A DNA stretch of 64,000 nucleotides from NCBI RefSeq assembly GCF_900182745.1, contig NZ_FXTY01000003.1:372001-436000 (forward strand), written 5' to 3'. Made by a program: the position numbers and the translations under genes. The DNA is from Shimia sagamensis. GTDB taxonomy: Bacteria > Pseudomonadota > Alphaproteobacteria > Rhodobacterales > Rhodobacteraceae. The notes under the pieces were generated by a model, which searched no databases, was not told the origin of the DNA, and saw only the letters and a program-made list of their open reading frames with translations. The first letter of the stretch is position 1; every line of letters starts with the position of its first letter. Of the stretch, positions 9,269 through 16,225 are shown piece by piece.

Positions 9269-9402
9269 GGGGAACCTGATTGTTAGCTAATTGCACAAAT
9301 ATTTGGTCTGCCCGCTATTGCGCGGGCATCTAATTTAGTTTGGGTGATTTTTTGCCATTCTGGTCAGCCGGAAGATGAGTGGGGCTGTGCCAGATTGCAA
9401 GG

Positions 9403-9418
9403 TTAATTGAAGGTTAAC
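9403..9418 (+). promoter_or_regulatory. Exact CtrA-type box TTAA-N7-TTAAC
   Basis: TTAA at 9403-9406 and TTAAC at 9414-9418, with seven bases between, match the CtrA consensus exactly. It is in the gap between the minus-strand RTX gene (start 9268) and the minus-strand tRNA-Cys. It could act on the RTX gene from about -135, or on an unseen plus-strand transcript; its written orientation favours the plus strand. Confidence 0.5.
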
Positions 9419-9517
9419 AGTGCGGCATTTACTGCAAAAAATTCGCGCAGTGGTATGCATGTTACAGTGGCTGGACGCGACATTGGGCTGACGAAAGGCA
9501 GCTGTGTGGAGGAGAGG

Positions 9518-9591
9518 TGGAGGCGAGTACCGGAATCGAACCGGTGTACACGGATTTGCAATCCGCTGCGTCACCACTCCGCCAACTCGCC
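9518..9591 (-). tRNA. tRNA-Cys (anticodon GCA)
   Basis: The reverse complement folds as a complete 74-base cloverleaf: acceptor stem GGCGAGT/ACTCGCC, anticodon loop TTGCAAA (GCA), T arm ACCGG-TTCGATT-CCGGT, and discriminator T followed by an encoded CCA. U73 and GCA are the identity elements of bacterial tRNA-Cys. Confidence 0.97.
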
Positions 9592-9601
9592 ATCCGTGGT
9601 G

Positions 9602-9622
9602 CTCTGAAGTGATGCTTCAGAG
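9602..9622. other. Perfect 8-bp hairpin 11 bases upstream of tRNA-Cys
   Basis: CTCTGAAG (9602-9609) and CTTCAGAG (9615-9622) flank a 5-base loop. It has no T-run on either side. It lies where the leader or promoter of tRNA-Cys should be, so a processing or regulatory role is possible. The rest of 9623-9852 holds a weak GCCC/GGGC hairpin with a T-run near 9685 and nothing that I can call a gene. Confidence 0.4.
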
Positions 9623-9852
9623 TGGGCGCATAAATGGTCTGAATCTTGGCGAGGTGCAAGCCCCTTTTTGAGGGCATTTTTTTGTTGGAGGGCGTGATGA
9701 CGTGCGGGCAGTTGCCCTTTGTGGGCATTGCGGTTTGGCGCGAAGGTGCGCAGAGTTGTCACATTCATTCGAAAACACAGGGGCGTACCGTTGCTGCGGA
9801 CGCTCGGTTGTGGCATGAGAACGCAACACGAGTCTGAGCACATGAGAAATCG

Positions 9853-10506
9853 ATGACCGACTATGCCACCCTCCGCACCACAATGGTTGATACACAAATC
9901 CGTCCATCGGATGTGACCAAGTTCACTGTCATTGAGGCTATGCTCAATGTGCCGCGTGAGGCCTTTGTGCCAAACAGCCAGCGCGACGCGGCGTATGTCG
10001 ACACCTGCGTGACCTTGGACACCGGGCGGGTGGTGTTGGATGCGCGCACGTTGGCAAAGATGCTGGACGCGCTGGATATTCAACGAGATGAGCTGGTGCT
10101 CGATGTGGGGGTAGGCCTGGGCTATTCCTCTGCGGTGATTGCGCGGATGGCCGAGGCCGTGATCTCTGTTGAAGATGACGAGGCGCGCGCGTCTGAGGCG
10201 CAGAGCGCGCTGAGTGAGCAAGGCGCTGACAATGCGGTGGTGCATCACGGAGCTCTGGTCGACGGTGCAGCCGAGCATGGCCCCTACGACGTCATTCTAT
10301 TGCAAGGTGGTGTTGAACAACTGCCGGAGGGCCTGTTGGCGCAGCTCAAAGAGGGTGGCCGAATTGCCGCTCTGTTTGTGGAAGGCGCTTTGGGGGTTGT
10401 GCGCGTCGGTTATAAACTTGATGGTGACATCAACTGGACTTTTGCTTTCAACGCAGGAGCCCCCGTGATGCCCGGATTTGAAAAAGACCGCGCATTCCAA
10501 CTATAA
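9853..10506 (+). CDS. Protein-L-isoaspartate O-methyltransferase family protein
   Basis: A 217-residue soluble SAM-dependent methyltransferase of the PIMT family. The N-terminal 'MVDTQIRP..V' segment, the Rossmann motif LDVGVGLGYSSAVIA (residues about 80-94) and the acidic VEDDE that binds the SAM ribose fit the family. Its role would be repair of isoaspartyl residues, but Rhodobacteraceae members beside tolC are divergent and the substrate is not proven. Start ATG 9853 follows GAGAAA. tolC follows after 43 bases on the same strand, so the two are probably cotranscribed. Confidence 0.85.
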   Translation: MTDYATLRTTMVDTQIRPSDVTKFTVIEAMLNVPREAFVPNSQRDAAYVDTCVTLDTGRVVLDARTLAKMLDALDIQRDELVLDVGVGLGYSSAVIARMAEAVISVEDDEARASEAQSALSEQGADNAVVHHGALVDGAAEHGPYDVILLQGGVEQLPEGLLAQLKEGGRIAALFVEGALGVVRVGYKLDGDINWTFAFNAGAPVMPGFEKDRAFQL

Positions 10507-10549
10507 GGCCGCCAACAAGTAGGCCAACGATACGCAGGAGGCAGCAGCC

Positions 10550-11962
10550 ATGTTCCAGAAGGTACAAAATGCGGTCCGGCGCGGTGCGCTGGCTTTGACA
10601 GTTTCCGTGGTGTCTATGAGCGCGGCGCAAGGCCAGACCCTCTCAGACGCTTTGGCGACTGCTTATGAGCACAGTGGTTTGCTGGAGCAAAACCGCGCTC
10701 TGTTGCGTGCTGCGGACGAAGATGTGGCGATTTCACAAGCCCTGCTGCGCCCGATCATCAATTGGTTTGGCAACGTCAACTACGACTATGGCCGGTCTGG
10801 CGCGGGGTCTGTGACGTCAGCTGTTGGCTGGACGCCTTATGCCAATATTGGTGTTTCTGCGGATCTGCTGCTTTTTGACAATGGCAACTCGAAGTTGGCC
10901 GTCGAGGCTGCAAAGGAATCGGTATTGGCCACCCGTCAGGCGTTGGTGTCTGTGGAGCAATCAGTGCTGTTCAACGCGGTGCAGGCTTTCATGGACGTTG
11001 TAGCAGACGACGAGCTGGTGAAGTTGCGTCAAAACAACCTCCGCCTTCTTGAGCGGGAATTGCAGGCTGCGCAAGATCGGTTTGAAGTGGGTGAAGTCAC
11101 ACGCACCGACGTGGCGTTGGCTGAAGCCCGTTTGGCGGGGGCGCGTGCCCAGTTGGCCGCGGCGCGTGGCGATCTGGATGCCAGTAAAGAATTCTATGCA
11201 GCCGCCGTTGGTGAACGTCCCGGCAACCTGGTGACGCCGCGCAGCCTTCCGAAAGCGGCAGGCTCCCTGGATCAGGCCAAAACAGTTGCGGTACGTTCAC
11301 ACCCACAGATGTTGCAAGCGCAGTACCAAATTTCAGCATCTGAAATTAATGTAGAGCGGGCGCGTGCGGCGATGGGGCCAACCGTCACCCTCAAAACAAA
11401 TATCGGTGCCCGTCGGGACTTTGATTCTTCCGTATTCTCTGACTCCGCTCGTGTGGGCGTCGAATTGGGCGGGCCTATCTACCAAGGTGGGCGATTGTCA
11501 GCGTTGCTGCGTCAATCTATGGCGCGCCGGGACGCCGAACGGGCGAACCTGCACGTGGTGCGCCACAGCATTCGCCAGAATGCAGGCACGGCCTGGGCGC
11601 GGTTGATCGCGGCCGGTGCGCAAATTCAAGCCAGTGCGCGGCAAGTTGAAGCGTCGCGGATTGCCTTTGAAGGTGTGCGTGAAGAAGCAAAGCTGGGCGC
11701 GCGGACCACTTTGGATGTCTTGACCGCTGAGCAAGATTTGTTGGATGCGGAAGCTGATCGCATTGATGCGCAGGCGGTGCAGATTGTGGCGGCCTATGCG
11801 GTTCTGTCATCCATGGGGCTTTTGACCGTGGATCACCTGAACCTGCGGGTGGAGCGCTATGATCCGGAAGCCTATTTCAACATGGTGAAAAATGCGCCTG
11901 CACTGCGGTCTGAACAAGGTAAAAAATTAGACCGTGTGCTTAAAGCAATTGGGAAAGAATAA
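10550..11962 (+). CDS. tolC: TolC family outer membrane efflux protein
   Basis: A 470-residue outer-membrane channel protein. A signal peptide (residues about 1-29, cleaved after ...SAAQG) precedes a TolC-type repeat pair; 'TRTDVALAEARLAGARAQL' and 'TTLDVLTAEQDLLDAE' are the two equivalent helix motifs. It forms the trimeric exit duct for type I secretion and RND pumps. AGGAGG lies 9 bases before the ATG. It is the only type I secretion part in the window and could serve the RTX proteins encoded about 1 kb to the left; that link is inference. Confidence 0.93.
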   Translation: MFQKVQNAVRRGALALTVSVVSMSAAQGQTLSDALATAYEHSGLLEQNRALLRAADEDVAISQALLRPIINWFGNVNYDYGRSGAGSVTSAVGWTPYANIGVSADLLLFDNGNSKLAVEAAKESVLATRQALVSVEQSVLFNAVQAFMDVVADDELVKLRQNNLRLLERELQAAQDRFEVGEVTRTDVALAEARLAGARAQLAAARGDLDASKEFYAAAVGERPGNLVTPRSLPKAAGSLDQAKTVAVRSHPQMLQAQYQISASEINVERARAAMGPTVTLKTNIGARRDFDSSVFSDSARVGVELGGPIYQGGRLSALLRQSMARRDAERANLHVVRHSIRQNAGTAWARLIAAGAQIQASARQVEASRIAFEGVREEAKLGARTTLDVLTAEQDLLDAEADRIDAQAVQIVAAYAVLSSMGLLTVDHLNLRVERYDPEAYFNMVKNAPALRSEQGKKLDRVLKAIGKE

Positions 11963-12034
11963 CATTTTTCCTATCTGTTGTATGGCTTAGCAGCAGAGGC
12001 TACACTCGCCGTGAGGTAAGAGTGGTGAATTTCT

Positions 12035-12970
12035 ATGTCCGATCCAGTGACCAACACGGAAATCGAAGATGTTTTGACGTCTATTCGGCGGCTTGTGTCG
12101 GAAAACCGACCAGTAAAAAACGCCGAAGAGACCGAGGCTTTGGCGCGGCCGGTGGTCGTAGAGTCCGCTGTTGTTCAAGATGATTTGGCACAGAGCACGC
12201 CTGCACCAGCAGAGGCTCCGCTAGCGTTGGTTTTGACACCAGCACTTCGGGTTGAGGAGACGCCAGACGAGTCCGCTGATGTTGAAGATGCCGGTCGATC
12301 TAACGCTTCGGATGAGGGTGAAGATGCTCCTTTTGCCGAGGTTGCGGCTGACGAGGATTTTGACACGGTTGCGTTAGTGGTCGGCGATGCCGAGGCCGAG
12401 GAGACTGAAGAATCTGATCCCGATATAGACTTGGTTTTTGTTGAAAATCAGCAGGATACCGTTGAAGAGATCAGCGCTGGTGAAAGCCACCTGTCGGATC
12501 CGGAACGCTTTGCTGAGGCCGAAACAGAGGCGCGCGACGAGGCGGACATGTCCTATGTTGCTGTGACTGATTCCGCGCCTGATGAGGCAGTGGATGAAGA
12601 ACAGCCGTTTGATTTCAAGCAGGTGTTGGAAGCGCGGATTCATCAATTTCGGGACGCTACTTCAACCGAAGAAGTGATTGAGGTGCCCGCCACCGAGCTG
12701 ATGCCGGATATGGCGGGTGCTGTGGTGGATGAGATGCGTGAGAGCATGCCTGAAGAGGTGGCTGATGCGGTGGATTTGTCCCAACCGGAAAGCTTTGGAG
12801 CCGCCGTGGATGAAGCTGCGGAAATTGACGAAGCGATGTTGCGAGAAATGGTGGCTGATATTGTCCGCCAAGAGCTTCAGGGTGCACTTGGTGAGCGGAT
12901 CACGCGCAATGTGCGTAAGTTGGTGCGGCGTGAAATCCATCGAGCTTTGGCGGCGCACGACCTAGGATAG
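12035..12970 (+). CDS. Acidic PopZ-like (DUF2497-type) protein
   Basis: A 311-residue, strongly acidic, low-complexity protein. Only the ends look structured: an N-terminal helix 'EIEDVLTSIRRLVSE' (residues about 7-21), which resembles the client-binding helix of PopZ, and a C-terminal helical region (about 270-311) rich in Arg and Val. The middle is a Glu/Asp/Ala/Val disordered linker. PopZ organises the cell pole in alphaproteobacteria; the match here rests on layout and the N-terminal motif, so the polar role is inference. It starts 72 bases after tolC on the same strand and ends at a strong terminator. Confidence 0.6.
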   Translation: MSDPVTNTEIEDVLTSIRRLVSENRPVKNAEETEALARPVVVESAVVQDDLAQSTPAPAEAPLALVLTPALRVEETPDESADVEDAGRSNASDEGEDAPFAEVAADEDFDTVALVVGDAEAEETEESDPDIDLVFVENQQDTVEEISAGESHLSDPERFAEAETEARDEADMSYVAVTDSAPDEAVDEEQPFDFKQVLEARIHQFRDATSTEEVIEVPATELMPDMAGAVVDEMRESMPEEVADAVDLSQPESFGAAVDEAAEIDEAMLREMVADIVRQELQGALGERITRNVRKLVRREIHRALAAHDLG

Positions 12971-13007
12971 GTTAACAAACGGCGCTCAGAACGCATCATT
13001 CAGAAAC

Positions 13008-13037
13008 AAAAAACGCGCCCTTGGGGGCGCGTTTTTT
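13008..13037. terminator. Bidirectional intrinsic terminator
   Basis: CGCGCCC (13014-13020) and GGGCGCG (13025-13031) with a 4-base loop, flanked by A6 on the left and T6 on the right. It serves the convergent genes ending at 12970 (+) and 13060 (-). Confidence 0.9.
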
Positions 13038-13059
13038 GTTTGGCAGCGTGTGACGGTGC

Positions 13060-13380
13060 TTAGGCAGCTTCGGCCTGTGCAGCGGCATTGCGGCGCTCGC
13101 TCTCTTCGCGCGACAGCGCAACCGAGGTGCGGACACCTTTACCGACAAATTCCATCAGGCCTTCGACCACACGTTCATTGGGGTCGATCCCAGCGCAGGA
13201 CAGCACTTCGCGACCGTCGCGGGACCGGGCCCAACGGGCAATCTGTTCCGGGCCGTTGCCATATTTCTTGTCATCTGCAATGGCATCATCCAAGGCCGCG
13301 AGAACCACAGCTGCGAACAGCTTGCGTGCACGGTTACCTTGTTCATTGTTGTATGCCGCTGCATCAACGAAATCGGTCAT
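13060..13380 (-). CDS. DUF6280-like small protein
   Basis: A 106-residue soluble protein with no signal or membrane segment. It has a helical N-terminal half with '[17 protein letters not shown]' and a '[24 protein letters not shown]' region with one Cys. I recognise it as a short conserved family found next to efp in Rhodobacteraceae (DUF6280 in recent annotation). Function is unknown. It is divergent from efp; the 219-base gap between them holds a triple GCATAG motif. Confidence 0.75.
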   Translation of the reverse strand: MTDFVDAAAYNNEQGNRARKLFAAVVLAALDDAIADDKKYGNGPEQIARWARSRDGREVLSCAGIDPNERVVEGLMEFVGKGVRTSVALSREESERRNAAAQAEAA

Positions 13381-13465
13381 CTCGTCGTCCTTGTGTTATT
13401 GCTCTTGTATTTCCGGCGTGGCGCTCCTTATGACCCATCCAAGCCGATTCGAATAGCCCGCAGAT

Positions 13466-13493
13466 GCATAGCTTCTATGCGGAATTTGCATAG
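13466..13493. repeat. Operator-like triple motif GCATAG / CTATGC / GCATAG
   Basis: GCATAG at 13466-13471 and CTATGC at 13475-13480 form a 6-bp palindrome with a 3-base spacer. A third copy is at 13488-13493, 22 bases (about two helical turns) from the first. It lies between the divergent DUF6280-like and efp genes, about 107 bases before the efp ATG, so it may be a regulator binding site. Confidence 0.4.
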
Positions 13494-13599
13494 CATTCTG
13501 TGGATTGTTCTCGCGACAGGCTGTCTTGCCACCTGTCGACTGGGCAGATATAGGAAGCTAAACCCTCCGATCAACCTTTTTTGCTTAGGTTTTCTTAAT

Positions 13600-14163
13600 A
13601 TGCCCAAGATCAACGGTAACGAAATTCGTCCCGGCAACGTGCTGGAGCACAATGGTGGTCTTTGGGCCGCGGTGAAAGTAGACCACGTAAAGCCCGGAAA
13701 AGGCGGCGCATTTGCACAGGTAGAAATGAAAAACCTGCGTAACGGTTCCAAGCTCAACGAACGTTTCCGCTCCGCGGATAAAGTTGAGCGTGTGCGCCTA
13801 GAACAGAAAGACCAGCAGTTCCTTTATGAGGATGATGGCATGTTGATCTTCATGGACACCGAGACCTATGAGCAAAATCAGATTTCTGCGGAGTTGCTGG
13901 GCGAACGCCGCCCCTTCCTGCAAGATGGCATGACCATCGTGGCAGAATTTCACGAATCCGAGGCGCTGAATGCCAAGTTGCCACAGAAAGTGATCTGCAA
14001 AGTTGTTGAGACGGAGCCGGTGGTGAAAGGCCAAACAGCGGCCAACTCGTTCAAGCCTGCGATCCTGGATAACGGTGTAAAAGTCATGGTGCCACCGTTT
14101 GTGGGCCAGGACGAAAGCATCGTGGTGAACACCGAGACCATGGAATATTCCGAACGCGCATAA
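13600..14163 (+). CDS. efp: Elongation factor P
   Basis: A 187-residue translation factor that relieves ribosome stalling at polyproline stretches. It has the usual three beta-barrel domains and full length. The loop KPGKGGAF at residues 31-38 carries Lys34, the position lysylated by EpmA in other proteobacteria. Start ATG 13600 is chosen because it gives [12 protein letters not shown], the normal EF-P N-terminus; the frame extends further upstream but that extension has no family match. A terminator hairpin lies 50 bases after the stop. Confidence 0.97.
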   Translation: MPKINGNEIRPGNVLEHNGGLWAAVKVDHVKPGKGGAFAQVEMKNLRNGSKLNERFRSADKVERVRLEQKDQQFLYEDDGMLIFMDTETYEQNQISAELLGERRPFLQDGMTIVAEFHESEALNAKLPQKVICKVVETEPVVKGQTAANSFKPAILDNGVKVMVPPFVGQDESIVVNTETMEYSERA

Positions 14164-14213
14164 GTTGCGTCCGGACATATATCCCCGCGCAACCTGCCGG
14201 GGGACAGATTGAG

Positions 14214-14245
14214 AAACCTCCGGTGACACCACTGGAGGTTTTTTT
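14214..14245 (+). terminator. efp terminator whose 3' arm contains the next gene's ribosome site
   Basis: A 12-bp stem AAACCTCCGGTG (14214-14225) with CACTGGAGGTTT (14230-14241, one wobble) and a 4-base loop ends in a T-run. The GGAGG in the 3' arm (14234-14238) is 7 bases before the GTG start at 14246. The same hairpin can therefore end efp transcripts and hide the ribosome site of the GNAT gene. Confidence 0.8.
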
Positions 14246-14716
14246 GTGATTAGATTTTTGAAGGCGGAAGAGCTTGAGAAGCTTCTGCCGCTGTCGGCGC
14301 AAGTGAACGCGCTGCATGAAGCTCAGCATCCGGAACAGTACCGCGGAGACGCTACGGCGGAGGAAGTGATGGGCTTCTTCTCGGCGCGGCTAAGCGAAGG
14401 CGCGATGATCTTTGTCGCTGAGAAAGTCGCTGGTGACCTCACAGGTTTCATTTTGGCTGTGCCGGTCGTTCGAGACGCCTCACCGTTTTTGCATTCAGTT
14501 CGTCACGTGGAACTGGATCAGATATGTGTCGACAAAAGTTGCCGTGGGCAGGGCGTTGGCAAGTCATTGGTGACGGCGATGGAAAGTTGGATGGTCCAAA
14601 ACGACTTCCGGGAGTGGAAATCGATGGTGCAAGGCTTCAATACCCATTCCCAGAACCTCATGCGCGGGCAGGGAGCGGAGGTACTGGGACTGCGTTATCG
14701 CAAGATGCTGGGCTGA
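14246..14716 (+). CDS. GNAT family N-acetyltransferase
   Basis: A 156-residue acetyl-CoA-dependent acetyltransferase. The acetyl-CoA loop is CRGQGVGKSLVTAME (residues about 99-113), preceded by the strand 'HVELDQICVD'. The substrate is not known. It starts with GTG at 14246; GGAGG 7 bases upstream lies inside the efp terminator hairpin. Its TGA stop directly abuts the stop of the convergent YgfZ gene. Confidence 0.85.
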   Translation: MIRFLKAEELEKLLPLSAQVNALHEAQHPEQYRGDATAEEVMGFFSARLSEGAMIFVAEKVAGDLTGFILAVPVVRDASPFLHSVRHVELDQICVDKSCRGQGVGKSLVTAMESWMVQNDFREWKSMVQGFNTHSQNLMRGQGAEVLGLRYRKMLG

Positions 14717-15460
14717 TCAGGCGGGGTAACGAATCTTGGCGTCACCAGCGGTCATGTCTTCGCTTGCGCGGTCATAGCGCAGGTAGGCCAGAGCTTTATC
14801 ACCGGCGCGGCTGAGCAGGGTGCCCACGGCTTTGTCATTGTGCTGAATCGGCGTGCCGAAGGGGGCCTCCCCGTCAATGCCAACAACTGCAAGTCCTTTG
14901 CGCAATTCGGTTTTGTGCTTCATACGCGCCGTGACTTCTTGCCCGACGTAACAGCCCTTTTTGAAATCGACACCGTTGAGGCGTTCAAATCCCATTTCGA
15001 GGATGAAGCTGTTTTGGTCCAATTCCAAACCCGCGTTGGGGATATGATTGTCGACATAGAGTGCGGTCCAATCAACGACATCATCCGATTGCGGTGTGTC
15101 GCGATATGCGCGCCAACCCAGAGCTGAGGTCCGAGGGTCGGCGGCACCGTCTCCAGGCGCATCACCGAATCCGCGATGCAGATACAACTTGGTTGGTTCA
15201 ATACTGATGTCGGCGCGCAGCTTATACATGGTCAGGCGCTGCTGTAAGGCGGGGGCCTGTGCCGCGTCAGCATCCAGCAGAACCGCATCGCCATCGCGTT
15301 TTAGAAAGAAATCGGCGAGGTATTTGCCTTGCGGCGTCAGGATGGCCGCGTAGAGCAACCCATCGGTGAGATGGGTCATGTCATTGGTGATGAGCCCCTG
15401 TAAAAAGCTCTCGGTGTCGCTGCCGGTGAGACGAAAAATGCTGCGATCTGAGGTCGACAT
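14717..15460 (-). CDS. ygfZ: YgfZ/GcvT folate-binding iron-sulfur repair protein
   Basis: A 247-residue tetrahydrofolate-binding protein of the YgfZ family, which helps assembly or repair of some iron-sulfur enzymes. The family signature KGCYVGQE is at residues about 165-172, and the GcvT-like fold starts at 'FLQGLITNDM'. The start ATG 15460 has AGGAG 8 bases upstream and gives the normal family N-terminus; in-frame starts further upstream add residues with no match. It is convergent with, and directly abuts, the GNAT gene. Confidence 0.9.
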   Translation of the reverse strand: MSTSDRSIFRLTGSDTESFLQGLITNDMTHLTDGLLYAAILTPQGKYLADFFLKRDGDAVLLDADAAQAPALQQRLTMYKLRADISIEPTKLYLHRGFGDAPGDGAADPRTSALGWRAYRDTPQSDDVVDWTALYVDNHIPNAGLELDQNSFILEMGFERLNGVDFKKGCYVGQEVTARMKHKTELRKGLAVVGIDGEAPFGTPIQHNDKAVGTLLSRAGDKALAYLRYDRASEDMTAGDAKIRYPA

Positions 15461-15533
15461 GCCGCTGCTCCTGTTCTTGCGCTTCTCTGTCATATAGAAG
15501 CAATGTCGCCGTGCAACAGGGCTGGAGTAAGAA

Positions 15534-16220
15534 ATGCGTGCACCTGTGAGTGTTATCATCCCGACACTGAACGAAGAGGACGGGTTGCCGACCTGTTTAG
15601 GCGCGCTGTTTGAAGGCGTCTCGACTGGTCTGCTGCGAGAGCTGATTGTGGCGGACGCGGGTTCAAAGGATGCAACTCTGGACGTTGCTGAGGAGGCGGG
15701 TGCCGAAGTGGTAGACTGTGCGCCGTCCCGAGGGGGGCAGTTGCGGGCAGGGGCCGCCAAGGCACAGGGTGAGTGGTTGCTGTTTGTGCATGCCGATACG
15801 GTTTTGCCTGAGGGGTGGAGTACATCGGTTGAAGCGCATTTGGCGCATATCGATAGGGCAGGATATTTTGGCTTGTCGTTTGACAAAGGAAAGCTCGCTG
15901 GCAGTTTGGTGGCAGGCTGGGCCAACCTGCGAAGTTGGGTATTCGGCTTGCCGTATGGTGATCAGGCGCTTTTGATTTCGCGACGTCTCTATGAGGAGAT
16001 GGGCGGGTTCCCGGACATTCCGTTGATGGAAGACGTGGCGCTTGCGCGTGCGCTTGGTCGATCGCGATTCCTACGGCTTCCCGGGCATGTCACGACCAGC
16101 CCGCGCAAATATCAGGCCCAAGGCTGGTTGCGCCGAGGGGGGCGCAACCTTTGGACGTTGGGTCGGTACATATGCGGTGTTTCACCGGAAAAACTGGCGT
16201 CGGCGTACCGGCGCCAATGA
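15534..16220 (+). CDS. Family 2 glycosyltransferase (TIGR04283-like)
   Basis: A 228-residue GT-A glycosyltransferase. It has VSVIIPTLNEEDGL at the N-terminus, the nucleotide-sugar Asp in 'VADAGSKD', and the metal-binding motif FVHADT (residues about 82-87), then 'PLMEDVALARAL'. The pattern fits the TIGR04283 branch. Donor and acceptor are unknown. GGAG is 6 bases before the ATG. It is divergent from ygfZ and ends 5 bases before the stop of the convergent ABC exporter gene. Confidence 0.85.
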   Translation: MRAPVSVIIPTLNEEDGLPTCLGALFEGVSTGLLRELIVADAGSKDATLDVAEEAGAEVVDCAPSRGGQLRAGAAKAQGEWLLFVHADTVLPEGWSTSVEAHLAHIDRAGYFGLSFDKGKLAGSLVAGWANLRSWVFGLPYGDQALLISRRLYEEMGGFPDIPLMEDVALARALGRSRFLRLPGHVTTSPRKYQAQGWLRRGGRNLWTLGRYICGVSPEKLASAYRRQ

Positions 16221-16225
16221 GCGGC

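Noticed and set aside
8648..9286. Open frame of 212 codons opposite the 5' part of RTX paralog B, and similar frames opposite paralog A
   Set aside because: They arise from the repeat and codon bias of the RTX genes; the PPC and RTX domains are on the minus strand.
9518..9591. tRNA-Cys as an attachment site for an integrated element
   Set aside because: No integrase, no partial tRNA copy and no foreign gene block is seen on either side.
9646..9837. 63-codon frame between tRNA-Cys and the PIMT gene
   Set aside because: It has no ribosome site, mixed composition and no domain; it crosses a weak hairpin with a T-run.
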